A stretch of DNA of 64,000 bases from Diplonema papillatum (Eukaryota > Euglenozoa > Diplonemea > Diplonemida > Diplonemidae), in the NCBI GenBank assembly GCA_030068145.1, contig JAPJBO010000213.1, positions 218,857 to 282,856 on the forward strand, given 5' to 3'. Both the position numbers and the translations under genes were made by a program. The stretch's first letter is position 1. The number at the start of each line of letters is the position of its first letter. This document shows, in pieces, positions 11,664-24,737 of the stretch. Under the pieces are notes generated by a model. It had not been told where the DNA came from and ran no database searches. It saw nothing but the letters and a program-made list of their open reading frames with translations.

Positions 11664-13885
11664 ATGCCCACCGCCGGATTCTCCCTGGGGCGCAGCGGGC
11701 AGGTGGAGGTGGTGCGGGCCCGGCACCCGCCCGTGGCCGTCGACCCGGGACGCGGCGGCGGCGTCGGCGCGCCCCCCCGGGGCACCCCCCCGCCGCAGCG
11801 GTGCCGGGACAAGCCTTTCGCCGTCGGCTGCCCGCTGCTGCTGGCCCGGTCCACGGTCCTGTTCCCGCTCCCTCGCAAGAGCCGGCGGCCGGCGGACCAC
11901 CCGTGCGGCGCGCCCACCTCGCCCCCGCCGCCGCTGCGGCCGCAGCCGAAGAGCCCGCGGGGCTCGGCGCCCGCCGTTTGCGGCCGAAGCGACGGGTTTC
12001 AACGCCGCCGCACGTCACCTCCCGCACCCACTAACCGCCACGAATCACACCCCGTGGAACGCCCTTTGTTCGACGCGGTACGCGACGACCGCAGCAGGGG
12101 CGTCCCGCGTCCTACAGGGCATTTCGATCCCGGCAATGCATCGGACGACGAGGGAGAGGACGACAGACTCGTCAACAACAGACATCGACCGGACTCTCGT
12201 TCCGGCCGACTGAGTCCGAAGGTGTCCGGCGTGCGTCCTGAAGACCGCGGGGGAAATTTCGCGGAACAGGCGACTCTGCGGGCGGAGCTGGTCGAGAATC
12301 GGGAACAATTCGTCCTCCGAACGGCGGCTGAGACCGGGCTTTTGCCTGCTCTCTCCTCTCCTGCCAACTTCTCAAGCAGGAGCCCGAAGCTGTCCGGCGC
12401 GCGCCCGACAGACCGCGGGGAAGAAATCGCGGAACCGGCGAATCTGCGGCGGGCGGAGCTGGTCGAGAACCGGGAACAAATCGTCCTCCGAAGGGCGGCT
12501 GAGACCGGGCCTTCGCCTGCTCTCTCCTCTCCCGCCGACTTCTCAAGCAAAGGCTCGAGACTGCCCGGCGAGGTTTTACATACCGAACCGATGGCAGCGC
12601 GCTCGGATGTGAATCGCGGACAGTTCGCGAATTCCCCGCCGTCTCCTGTGGACCTTGCAAGACTTTCGAGCGGAGGCCCGAGGCTTTCCAACGGCAGCCT
12701 GCCGCGGGGGGACCCGACGGTGACGCAGATCGAGCCGTCAAATCCAGAGAAGACGGGCGAAGGTGCCCTGCGCCGCCGCGAGGGCTTCGCCGAACCGACG
12801 GATCTGAATCGCGGACGATTCGTGAATTCCTCGCCGTCTCCTGGTGACCTTGCAAGGCTTTCGAGCGGGGGCCCGAGGCTTTCCAACGGCAGCCTGCCGC
12901 GGGGGGACCCGACGGTGACGCAGATCGAGCCGTCAAATTCAGAGAAGACGGGCGAAGGTGACCTGGGCCGCCGCGAGGGCTTCGCCGAACCGGCGGATCT
13001 GAATCGCGGACGATTCGTGAATTCCTCGCCGTCTCCTGTTGACCTTGCAAGGCTTTCGAGCGGGGGCCCGAGGCTTTCCAACGGCAGTCTGCCGCGAGGG
13101 GACCCGACGGTGACGCAGACCGAGCCGTCGAAGCCAGAGGAGACGGGCGAATCTTTCCAGCCGGCGCGGGGCAGCGACCCGGGCCGCCGTCAAAGCTTTG
13201 CCGAACCGATGGCAACGCGCTCGGATCCGGATCGCGGACAATTCGCGAGTTCCCCACCGTCTCTGGTAGATACGGCGAAGCAGACCGAGCCGCCGAAGCC
13301 AGAGAAGACCGGCGAACCTTTCCCGGCTCGGGGCACCGACACGGGCCGCCGCGAGAGCTCCGCCGAACCGAGTGCCCGAGCACACGGGCTGCTTCCGCGG
13401 AGAGTGTTCGCCGCCGCCTCGTCTCCGGCACTGTCCTCCCCCGTGGCGAGGGGCCACCCGGTGATGCCGGCGTCCCAGGGTTGCCCGCCGGCCCGCGGGC
13501 GGAGCGCGCCGGAACTGCCGCTGAGCTCGCCGCTGCCGCCCGCTTGTCCCAAAGCGTCAGCCCCGGCTGACTCCTGCATCCTCTCCCCCGTCCCGTCGAC
13601 GCCCGCCAGCGCCGGCTCGTGGGGCAGGGGAGCGTGCCGTGCCGACGGCGCACTGCCGCCGTTCCAAGTACGGTCGCAGGCCAGCTGCACCAGCTGGATC
13701 CCCAACGACAGCGGCAACAACAACAACAACAACAACAACAGCGTTGTCAACCCCCGCGTGGTGGGTGTGTCTGGACACGGCAGCGACATCGACCGGCTGA
13801 AAAGCGAGGTGCGGCACCTGCGGAGCGAGGTGGCGAGGCTGCAAGCCGGCGCCCCTACTCCCACCCCCTCCGGGGCCCGCCTTCC

Positions 13886-13942
<57 letters not shown>

Positions 13943-16900
13943 ACCGCAACAACAACTGCAGCAACCACGCCACGCGTTGCCGCGGCGAGGCGACGCGGCC
14001 GCAGCCGCTGAAAGCGACGGGGACAGGGCTGCCTTCGGCAGCCCCGGCCAAGCCGCCGTCGGAGCGCCGTGTCGAGGCGTCGCGGAGAGAGGCGCGCAGA
14101 CGGATGGCGGCGGCGGGCGGCGCCGGAAACACACGGCTGCTCCCCCCGGGCTGCGCGGCGCGGCGCCGAAGCACCGGGCGGAGGACGACGCACGGAACAC
14201 CCGGCGCGTCGAGTCGTGGCTGCGAGGGGTGGCCCGCGCCGCCACGCAACCGCCGGACGCGGCGGACAGCGGGCACTCTGCCGCCTGTCCGCACGCGGAG
14301 CCGGCCGCAAACGATTCCGCGCCGCCGGTTTGCCCGGGTTTGCTGCCGGGCGCTCTACCCCTGGTGGTGGCGGGCGAAAACAGCCGGTCGGCCTGCTTCG
14401 GGGGATTGGGCGAAGCTCGGGCGCCGTCCCCGGGGGGACCTGCGGAAGGGACCTGCGCCGACGCAGCGGGTGAACGCGCGGGGGCGAGGAGAACGGGCGG
14501 CTGCGAAGGCGGGCCCCCGCCGTGCGAGCTGAGCAGGGAAGTGGAAAGGCTGCGAGCGGAGGTGGCCGCGCTGCGGGAGCAGGGGCGGAACGCCAGCGGC
14601 GCCGAGGCTCGTTCGCACCCCCCCCAGCCGGCGGATACCATTGCCCAAAAGGGTTTTCTCGACTTCCCTGCTTCCACAAAACCAGCACCACCACCAACAA
14701 CGACCCCGGCCCAGACCGGCGATCCGCGGAGGCAGCGGAGCTCCGCTACTTCCGCTTCAGCGCCGCCAAACCGGCAGCCGCCGTCTGGCCCGTCGAAAGA
14801 GGCCCACCCGCGACGCGGGGGCTTCGCCGTCGACGAGCGGAAGCAAACCGACGAACCACGCGCCACCCCCTCAACCGCCGAAGCGGCACGCGGTGGAAGT
14901 GGACGGAAGGACGCCTGGCACCCCACGCAGCCGGCAGCCAAGTCCAACGCTGCCGGTGACGGGGCGGATGCTGCGGAGGATCAGCGGGGCCGAATGAAAG
15001 AGTGTGCCGGCGGTGCGTTCGGGGCGATTACGTCGCCCGAGGTGTCGGAGTGCTTGGCTTCGTTTTTCTCGAGTGCCTCCCCCGAATCCGAACCGAGAGA
15101 AAATCCGACGGGTCGTGCCAAGCACGGCGGACTGCGAGAGCGAGACGCGCACTCTGCACAAACTGACGCACTCCCTCTTCCAACAGAAGAACCAGCCACC
15201 CGCCAGCAACTCGTTGTTGGTCAACGTGCGAGCAAGCTGCGGAGAACCCGGGGGAAAGACCACAACTTGATACCCACCCTTGAGGTGTCAGACGTTGCGT
15301 CTGAACCAAGAGAAGATCCATCGAGGGCACCACAAGCCCACAGTGGAGCACCTGCTGGTCGTTCAAATCACTCAAACAAACCGCGAGAGTACAACGCGTG
15401 CATGGACACCACTGACGCACTTCCCCTTCGAACGGAAGAACCCTCGATTCACCTGCAGCACGTTGCTGGCCGCCGGGCGAGCAAAACTCAGAGAACCCGG
15501 GGGAAAGACCCAACCGCGATAACGTCACCCGCGACGATGTCCGATTGCCTCGTTTCGTTCTCATCTAGTGCGTCGGGATCGCAGGAGGCGTTGGAGCCTG
15601 CCGACCAAGCCGCGAGGCGGACGCGCACTGGACACGCCGACAACCGGGCCGTCCCCCGTGCCCGCAAGCCCCGAAAAGCGGAGCAGCTCGCACTTTCTCC
15701 TGCACAGGACAGGCACTGGCAGCACCATCCCCATCCAGCGGCCTCGCCGCCCCTCAGCGCGTGCAGCCTCGATGGGACCAGCAGACCGCCGCGTTTCGTG
15801 CGGAGGAATGTGCGCGCCGTTGCAAAGGGGGGTCGTCGCCCAGCCCCCGACCCGGACCCGCCGGGCGGGGGGCTGCGAGAGAGTTACCCGGCAGGAGGAA
15901 CAGCTGGACGCGCGGAGCCACCGCACGCGGGCGCGGACTGTCAGGGCGGGCGACACGACCGGCGGCGTGGGGTTTCGGCTGGGTCGGCACCGGGATCCGC
16001 CGAAAACAGCCCGGGACCGGGGGGTTTCGACGGGCGCGCAACGCCGGGTGACCCGGCAGGCGGACTGGCTGGATCGGCAGAGCCACCGCACGCGGGCGCG
16101 GACTGTCAGGGCGGGCGACACGACCAGCGGCGCGGGGTTCGGGCCGGGTCGCCGCAAGGACCCCCCGGAACCAGCCCGGGCGCGGGTTTGCTCGCAACGC
16201 CGGGTGACCCGGCAGGAGGACCGGCTGGACGCGCGGACCATCTTGACGGGCGGCGACACGACCAGTGCGAGGTTCGGGTTGGGCCGCTGCCGGGACCGGG
16301 AGGTTTCGATGGGCGCATAACGCCGGGTGACCCGGCAGGAGGAACGGCTGGACGCGCGGACCATCTTGATGGGCGGCGACACGACCAGTGCGAGGTTCGG
16401 GTTGGGCCGCTGCCGGGACCGGGAGGTTTCGATGGGCGCATAACGCCGGGTGACCCGGCAGGAGGAACGGCTGGACGCGCGGACCATCTTGATGGGCGGC
16501 GACACGACCAGTGCGAGGTTCGGGTTGGGCCGCTGCCGGGACCGGGAGGTTTCGATGGGCGCATAACGCCGGGTGACCCGGCAGGAGGAACGGCTGGACG
16601 CGCGGACCATCTTGATGGGCGGCGACACGACCAGTGCGAGGTTCGGGTTGGGCCGCTGCCGGGGCCGGGAGGTTTCGATGGGCGCATAACGCCGGGTGAC
16701 CCGGCAGGAGGAACGGCTGGATGGGCAGAGAGTCAGGGCGGGCGAGACGACCAGCGGCGCGGGGTTCGGGCAGGGTCGCCTCAGGGACCCGCCGGCACCA
16801 GCCCGGGGCCGGGCGGCTTCGACGGGCGGGGGCAGCGGCCGCCTCCCGCCGCCGAGGGCTGCGTCGTCCTGCTCCAGCGGCAGGGCGCCGCGCAGTTCCG

Positions 16901-19900
16901 GCCGGCGCGGAGAAGCGTCAGCGGGTCGAGCGTCGAATGCGGAAGCGAGGCGAAGGCGTGGCGGGCGCCGCCGCCGTCCAGCAGGTACAGCGGCGCCGAC
17001 ACGGACGCCGGGTGGTCTGGCGCGCTGCGTGACGTGTGCATAGGCCGCTACATCGTCGCCGAGCCGCCTGAAGAGGGCAACCGTTCTGTCTCCAGGGTTT
17101 CAGCACAGACGGGACCAGGTCCTCATCCACTCATCCAACACCTTAACGGGAAAAGCGCAGCGCCCAGAGACTTGGTGTTACCAGTCGTCGGAAGGCGGGC
17201 AGAGGACGGGGAAGGAATCCCGCGCTCCGTGCCTTCCGAAGTGTTCGCGGACCGCGAAGCCAGCGCGGGGAAAGGCGAAACCACCCGAACGGAGGACTGC
17301 GCCTCCCCGCAGCACCCGCAACGTTGCGACCGTCCAAAAGAGGACCCCGCACACTCCCAGCGGAACGGGAGGTCGCCTCCTCGCAGCGCGACCCGTTCCG
17401 TCACCAGCTCTTTTGCCGGGCCCGATTCCGGGTGCTCCGCTGAGACAGCGCACAAACAGGATTCACCCCGTTTCAAGAAGCAGCCAGCCGGGGCTTCGAC
17501 AATCCAACAGCAGCAACTGCACGGCTCGGACCAGGTGGTTGAAACGCAGGAGTCCGGACATTTTCGCGGTTCAAGTTGCGGAGCGAAGCCGTCCCGTTCC
17601 ACGACGCGGTCGCCCAGCCAGAACCCGTCAGGCACGACGCAGCTGGTGGTCACAGGGCCGGAAGGCAGCGCGGCGGTGCTGCTGTTGCCATCGCTCTGCC
17701 GCGTGTCCGACGTGCTGGACCACGTCTGCGGGCTGTGGGGCCTTGCGGACCCGGCCTACCGGCTCTTCGAGAAAGCCGGCGGCCTCCTGCCGCTGGCGGC
17801 CGCGCTCTGCGACGCGGGGCTCGCCGGCGGCTCGGCCGAGGTCCGGCTGCAGAAATTGCGCCCGCACAGGCAGCCGGCCCGGGCCGCCGCGGCCGATGGG
17901 CCGAACCGCTGCGAGCGTGGGCAGGGCACCGGCGGCGGGGGGGCTCGGAAACGCGGATCGGGTTTTGGCGGATACGAGGCAGACAGCCTCCGTTGCTCAA
18001 CGGCTGCCGACGCGCCGGTTTGGATACGCGAGCTGGGTTCAGAGTGCTGCGAGACAGACGAAGTCTCAGTTCGAGAACGTGAGTTAACATTCGACGGATG
18101 CGAGGGAAGTTGGCATAGTCCTACTCTCCGTTCTTCTCTTGCGGAAGCGACCAATGCGGAACGCAAGTTAGGTTCAGACCGTGGGAGCACAGGTAGGCTT
18201 CGCCGTGTCGCCGAAGCACCAAATTGGCAACGTGAGCTTTTGAACACCAGCGAAACAGACAAGCCTCCTCTACCTGACGAATCTGACCAAAGCGATCGCA
18301 TCCTTCCAAGGACAGAATCGCCTACGCGTCCAGTCGAGGGGAAGACGAGGCGGCGCCTGTCGTCGACACCGTCCACCAGCGGTTTGTACATCCAGCAACA
18401 CGAGTTGAGTCAAAGCACCGCAACACCGATGCTCACCCCAGTAGGCGCGCGACCCTCTCACGCTCCTTCCGAGGCAATCTTGCCGGTGCCTGCGAGAAAA
18501 GCAACCGCACCGGCTGCATCTGCGAGCATTCCACCGAACCAGTTTTTGTGCAGCGCTTCAGACCCTCCTCGCCTGCAGGCCGATTCAGTCCCTACGAGGA
18601 CACCAGCCGCGCGTCATCCGGCGGGTCATTCCTCGCGCACCCCGCTCACGGCAGTCGGAGGAAAACCGAGAGCAATCCCGTCCAGTGCATCGACAGGCGG
18701 CCTCTACATCCAACAAAACGAGCTGAGTCAAAGCAGTGCGGGCTCGAAGCCCAGCCCGCCCGGCCCGTTCCCAGTGCAGACGCCGCCCGCGCGGCACAGT
18801 GCCACGCCGCTGCTGCTCAGCCCGTCTGATCCCGCGGTGTTCGTTTCGGCAGCGTCGACGAGCACTTGTTTGTTCCTACAACAGCAGGACCGCGTTCCCA
18901 AGACCGCCGAACCTGAACCATCTGGGAACGGCGTTGCTCGGTCGCCTGTTGGCTTTCAGCCCACGAATCCGACGCCGAGACTCAGCGAAACTGGACCCTG
19001 TCGTCCGAATTCCCCGGCGTCGTCAGGCGTGGATCTTTGCGTCCCGAAGCACATGACTTTCGAAAGTGCTTGCCATGTGGCTGGCCTGCGACCCAGTGGT
19101 ACGACTCGAAGGCTAAGCGAAGGGGGCCCTCTTCCCTCTTGTCGGTCTCCGTCGTCTACCGTGGGGGAGCTCCGGACACGCATGGGCAGCGTTCGCAACC
19201 CTTCCCACGGCGCTGCGGTTGCATCGCCACGCTGTGGTCCGACTTCGCAATCTGGCCAGTGCGATCCTGATCTTCCTGGTTCTCCGTCGTCTAGCGTCGA
19301 AACTGGTACTAAGCACAGACACCGGGCTAGCGGAGCACCATCGCGTCCTGGAATGCAAGACAGCGACGTGCCTGCGAGAGACGGCCAATGCGACCCTGCC
19401 TTTTTTAGCTCTTCACCGAAGGCTGGTAAAGGCACGGGCGCCAGGCGCAGTTCTTCAAAAGGCAGTCGCTACGCGCCTGCCGGCGCTGTGCCGGGGCGAG
19501 CTGCCCTCCAACCCGGCACCGCTTCGACGCGGCGAGAAGGCGGCACGTGCACCGCTGGACTCCGGGAACCCACCCAGTCACCGGGCGGTCCGGACCCGTT
19601 GTGGGGTGCGCACGTGCGGCGAAGTGACTCGGGGAGGCTCAGCCAGTCGGAACCAGCCGAGGCCTGCCGGTCGCCGTCGGGCATCGGCCAACGCAACCAG
19701 TCATGGCAGCCTGCGTCGAACGCGTTCGGGGGCACACCTCCCCCAGGTGGTTGTGCACAACTGCAGGAGGCCGTGCCTCAGCCCCTGGATGATGAGTGTG
19801 GTTCGGTTGACGATCGACGGCCCCTGTCGCGGATAGCGTCGAGTCGGTTCGCGCTGCGTGTCCGGAGCGATGACAGCGGAGCAGAGCTCGTGCTAGATGT

Positions 19901-22124
19901 GCCTGTGGGGTGCACGGCGGGCGAGTTGGAGTGTCACGTGGCGCGGGCCTGGGGCGTTTCCTTCGACGCGCAGCCCCCGGCCGGGCGCCCGGCTTGGTCC
20001 CTCGTCGTCTCCCGCCCGGAAGGCCGACGGCCCCTTGCACGCGGCTCGCTCGAAGCGAGCGACGTCGGCGGCAGCGCCGTCGTCACCCTCGCGAGGAACT
20101 CCCCGGGCTCCGAGCCGCCCCCGCCGGACGGCGCCCAAGGCGACCCGGCACCCCCCCGCGGCTGCCGCGTGTTCGCCCTCGAGCCGGACGAATCCTGCCG
20201 TGGCAATGGATCTGGCGGTGGTCAACCCGCGGCAGCCGATGCCGTTGGGCGGGCTGGCAGCGCGAGCCGACCGGAGACCGGCGAGAACGTGCGTGTCTTC
20301 GACCCCGCACACCTGACACATCGGGAGGTGCAGCTCCCCGGCAACAAGGACCAACCCCGCTCACAAAGCAACGCAGCAGCGGATGCCGTTAGCCGACCGG
20401 AAACCGGCGAAAATGCGGCGGGGCCGACGACGCCGATTTTGCGTGTCTTCGACCCCGCACACCACCAGGCAACACATCGGGTGCAGCTCCCCCGACACAA
20501 CAAGGGCCAACCCAGCCCGCAAAGCAACGCGGCAACAGATGCCGTCAGTCGACCGGAAACCGGCGAAAATGCAGCGGGGCCGGCGACGCCGATTTTGCGT
20601 GTCTTCGACCCCGCACACCACCAGGCGACACACCGGGCGGTGCAGCTCCCCCGACACAACAAGGACCAACCCAGCCCGCAAAGCAACGCGGCAGCCACAC
20701 CCGTCGACCCGCGCAACGACGGCCTTCCCGCGTGCGAAAGAGCCGATGACCCCCAGGTCTTCCGGGCACCGTCTTCTTCCGAACCTCATTCCCCGGAGCA
20801 GCCCGTGGGTGCTGCGGGGAAAAACTCGGGCTCGCGCACAGGAGACGGTCTGGTTGGGCACGGCGAAGGTGATTCGGAGGCTGGTCGGATTGCCGGGCTT
20901 CCGGCTGCAGGCTGCGGCGGTGTGCACGCGAGTCCCCGGAGGGTTGAAGAAAGGGCCGCGGGCCCCCAACGCTTGCCGCGGCACCCTACCACCGGCGGCG
21001 GGTCGGGACCGCCTGCCGGGGCGTCGTGTGGGCATCCAGACACACGCGGCTCCCCGCAGCCGAGCTCCGGCACCGCAGACGCCCGAACCGCCCAAAAACT
21101 GCGGCGAAGCCCGCTGCCCCCGCATGCGACCATTGTCCCGCCGTGCGACGCGTCGGCGACCCCCCCCAAACAGCAGCCCCGCCCCCGCCAAGGCGCAGCA
21201 CACGCCCGAGCCCTGCAGCCGCAGCAGCAAGCCCGGTTGTCGCCCGCCTTCGGCGATCCCTGCCGCCGGGGCGCCGGCTCGGCTTCGATCCCGAACGGGT
21301 TCGTCCACTCGGAAGCGCGCGCCCGGGGCACCCCTGTCCAGCAGCGGCCAGCCCGGCCATTTGCGCCTGCTTTCGGCAATCCCTCCTTGTCCCCGAACGG
21401 CTACGTCGCAGGGTTCGACGACTTCGAAGGACACATCCGAGGCACGGCCCCGCTACGCTCGCCTGCTTTTGGCGATCCTTCCCCAACCCCGGACGGCTAT
21501 GTCGCGGAGTTTGGCCACTCTGAAGCACGGATCCGAGGCACCTCTGTCCAGCGGCAGCCGGCCTCTCTACGCTCACCTGCGCTTGGCGATCCTTCTCCAA
21601 CCCCGGACGGCTATGTCGCGGGCTCTGCCGCCTGGCAGCAGCAAGACCAGCCATTGGCCCCAGCTTCCGCCGATCGCTCCCCGCCCCCGGACGACCCTGT
21701 CTCAGGGCTCGACCACCCCGAAGCACACATCCGGGGCACCGCCGCCCAGCAGCAGCAAGCCTGCCTCCGGCTGTTCCCCCGGCCTGCAGCCAGCGCGGAG
21801 GCGGCCCGCGCCCCCGCAGAAGCGGAGGCCGGCGGCGCGGGCAGCCGGGCGAAAAAAGCGAAGAGGCCGGCGACCTTCGTCGGGATGACGGTGCAGGACC
21901 TCGTCGGCAACGCCGTCGCAGTGCGGCTCCCGGCGGGCGCGACGGTGCGGCATCTGCGAAAGAGCATCGAGGTCTGCCTGTCAGTATCCCCTTCCCTCTA
22001 CTACTACTCTACGGCATCACGAAGTCTAGCCACGACTACCATGGTTACTACAGAAGTTTTCGACAACAGAAGTACAAAGGAGGAACCCGAGAAGAAGAAG
22101 CGCAATGCCTCGAAGAAGACTTGA
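11664..22124 (+). CDS. Giant low-complexity repeat protein with ubiquitin-like segments
   Basis: One uninterrupted frame of 3486 codons from the ATG at 11664; chance cannot explain a 10.5-kb open frame, though GC-rich composition also leaves long shadow frames on the other strand. Most of the protein is Pro/Ser/Arg/Gly-rich and disordered. Visible blocks: two ~60-residue repeats (about 188-305), a 65-residue repeat x3 (~333-490), poly-Asn (~685), short coiled coils (~709-730 and ~954-973), poly-Gln (~742-765), a 41-residue repeat x4-5 (~1520-1690), a ~60-residue repeat x3 (~2860-3010) and ~38-residue repeats (~3190-3370). Three ubiquitin-like-looking segments: ~1991-2068, ~2728-2814, and a third starting ~3403 (MTVQDLVGNAVAV…) that breaks off after ~30 residues. 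The last ~50 residues differ in composition, so the frame may run into an intron there. Function unknown; a scaffold role is a guess. Confidence 0.7.
12661..13135 (+). repeat. 195-bp (65-codon) in-frame tandem repeat
   Basis: Units start at 12661, 12856 and 13051 with the block encoding LSSGGPRLSNGSLPRGDP. The exact 195-base period keeps the frame of the giant protein. Confidence 0.9.
16230..16730 (+). repeat. 123-bp (41-codon) in-frame tandem repeat
   Basis: GGGCGCATAACGCCGGGTGA recurs at 16311, 16434, 16557 and 16680, always 123 bases apart, with few differences between units. The units encode a Gly/Asp/Arg-rich block (FDGRITPGDPAGGTAGRADH followed by LDGRRHDQCEVRVGP). Near-identity suggests recent expansion or homogenisation. 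Confidence 0.92.
20230..20710 (+). repeat. ~180-bp in-frame repeat of the giant protein
   Basis: Three units share SRPETGEN, RVFDPAH and the QLP..NK.QP.SQSNAA block; the second and third units are closest. The frame is kept throughout. Confidence 0.85.
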
Positions 22125-24612
22125 TGCTAGCATCAAGCATACACGAGAGGCAGAATTGCTAACACTGAACTAAAGACTTCCCCCCCTATCATACACACTG
22201 GAAACTACAGGTTACTTCCTTAATAGCCCGTATTACTGGTGAACAAAAATCAACATTTCCGGAAACGGCTTAGCGTACCGAGATACTGTCACAGATGTCA
22301 CGTAGAAAGAGAACGCTAGGAAACTGAGCAGTGGGTTATCAAAGTGCGCCACAGGAACGAAACAAGGACACTCTGCTACCTTTTCCCCTTTTTACTTTTG
22401 GATGGTGAGATCAGGGTCACCATCATTGCTCAGTTTTGATGCTGGCCGCCCGTTGTTTCTTTTTTGTCGTGCAAGACCAGTGCTCTCGCTAACCTCACTT
22501 TTGGTGAGGAAATCCCAAACCTGTTTTAGGCTTGTTTTTTTTTTTCTGGTGCCCCACAGGTGTTGTGCAGGTTATTAGCTTCGTTTTTGCCTTGGTTTCT
22601 CGACCAACTTTCGTACGGTACAGGTGGAGAAAGTTTGCACTTCTCAGTCTGTTTGTTACAACATACACTGCACATTCCTGGAGGCAACAGCCCATTTCAA
22701 ATGCAACCACCATTCGATACTGCGTGCTGGTAAATCATTGGCACGTAGACGCAGACCAGAGATCACGTGGAACAAGGCAGCTGTGTCGACTGGGAAAGAA
22801 TCTGTTAATAAATCGCGGGGCTGCTTCTGATCCTCGACTCTCTTTCTCGGCTCCAGCCCCCGTGGCAGCCCCAGACTTCTGCCCGCCATCCGACGAGTAG
22901 ACTGTGATGCAGTGCTTTGGCTACACGATACCACCAACGGGAAAAAGGTGAGGAATTCCTCATGAGGAATTCCTCACCCTCTACTTCTTTTTTTTTTGAG
23001 GAATTCCTCGCACTTTTTCGTTAGCGGGAGCACTGTGCAAGACCCTACAACTGGAGATGCATCAGCAAGCTGGAAGATCTGAGAAAGCCTATAAAGCCCC
23101 AGGCTTGACGGCAGCACCACAATAAGCGGCTTGACCTGTGACATACGCAAACACAACACAGGCTTCATGGGGTCCCTCGAAAGCAGGTCAGCGCATTCTT
23201 CTGAAAGGCAAGGCACTTGAGGATAACTCGTCGTATGTACCACGAGCACCTGTTTTGTCTTTCAATTTGCGTCCGAACATACCGCGGCTGTTTACAGTCC
23301 GGAGTCGTGTGGCTTTGGCAAGAGACTGTTGCAGGAGCGATGCTTCCACCGTCCATGTCCACACTTGTTGGTATACAAAGTCGTACAACTACCTTGCGAA
23401 CCAGCGCCTTTATCACAAGAAGCAAGTCTACAACCCGCGGGTCTCGTCGAGTTACTCGCACGCGCTCGGCGGTACGAACCTTCAACAACCCACAGTTTGA
23501 CGGCGGCGGGAGTCCGACAGAATGCAACATTGCACTTAATGTCCGGCATGCCAGAGTCGGTAGCCGGAGCGAAGCGGTCCGGATCGACGACGTGAACCGC
23601 ACTGCAGCGTGGTGTCCTTTTCGGTGGACGAAAAAGAACGGTGCCGCCGGCTCACAGCAGCTTTGTTCCCGCGAAACGCCTATTTGGAATCGGACGCCGA
23701 GCTTGTTGCCAAGAACGAGTTCCCAAAGCTTTCTGCACAGTCGGTAGCAACGGCGGTGTGTACAAGCCGCCAGAACGCGGACAGCACCCCTCACAGCACC
23801 TTCATTCTGAGCCCGGGCCTAAACTCGCTCTGACATCCGGCATGTGTCTGAGAGCCAATCCTTTTCTGAAGAACGGATCCAGTTTGCCGACTTCCCTTAC
23901 TTAAATTGTTCTGTCGGCGAGACGCTTTTAGTTAGGTCTAGTAGTCGTTTTGCGGTGAACGGTACGGTCCGATGCACGAGAATGGGATCACCCCTGTCTT
24001 TTTCCACACGCATCCACAAGACACCCTACTACACAAATATAGTGGAAAGTGCAGTTTTCCAAGTACTGATGGCTTTGTCCGCCCCTTAGCTCCCCATCCA
24101 AACAGCGTTGCCGGCTCAGGTGGGGCTCAGCATTGTTGGGTCCAAGACTTTGTAAAATATGGCAAACTTCGTCGACATCGGACGCCCACCCGGTATTTAC
24201 CAAGTTGCTGCTGGGGGAAGTCTAAAGCACTACCACCTTGTCTTTCCATCCAGAGGCTTTGCCACAGTTAAAAAATCTTTCAAATGCCGCTCAGAACGAG
24301 TCGCTGGACGACAACAAAATGGAATCCACACCCGTGGGCGTGTTAGATCTAGATTGAGAGAGGCGAGGTCGAATTGACGGAGACTTGCTGTTGTATCATC
24401 GTGTACCCTTCCTCCCCTCTTCTCCGTCAGTCCGACCTTTGCCAGTGTTTATTTCTTTCCTCGATCGTGATTTTCTCGGACAACTAGCTCAACATAGAAG
24501 CATATTTCGGCTTTCCGTTTTGTTACCACCCTTCCTAGCTTGGCACGCTTCTTTCTGGAGACGAGGTGCGTTTCTTATAAGTCACCGTCGGTGATCTGCA
24601 CAGTCTAACCTC
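22125..24612. other. Unassigned intergenic DNA
   Basis: Contains a nested palindrome at about 22950-23010 (GAGGAATTCCTC three times, separated by a T-tract) and several short frames on both strands over 23.1-23.8 kb with no clear family. A short piece at 23299-23595 is listed separately. Confidence 0.4.
23299..23595 (+). other. Possible detached ubiquitin-like C-terminal segment
   Basis: This open stretch has no ATG at its head. It contains SLTAAGVRQNATLHLMSG, which follows the ubiquitin C-terminal pattern (tLsdynIqkesTLHLvlrl). The rest of the frame does not look like ubiquitin. It could be a downstream exon of the giant gene, whose third ubiquitin-like segment stops midway, or a fragment, or chance. 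Confidence 0.2.
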
Positions 24613-24737
24613 AGAAGCTGGAGTTAAAGGGGGTGCGCCCGAGTCACACCCGAAACGCATATGTGCAACAACCAAAACGCGTGTAAAAGCGCACCCGAAA
24701 AGCGGGTGTGACACCCGCTTTTTTATCTCCAGCTTCT
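24613..24737. mobile_element. Small TIR element (MITE-like)
   Basis: A 125-bp unit bounded by AGAAGCTGGAG at 24613-24623 and its reverse complement CTCCAGCTTCT at 24727-24737; similarity continues inward for several more bases (…TTAAAG/…TTTTTA). The interior contains ACCCGAAAAGCGGGTGTG hairpin words. The same left end and the same hairpin words occur at 63024, which points to a family of related elements. No coding capacity. Confidence 0.8.

Noticed and set aside
11999-14947. Minus-strand frames of 360-585 codons opposite the giant gene
   Set aside because: Shadows caused by GC-rich third positions; the plus frame is continuous over 10.5 kb and contains the recognisable repeats and domains.
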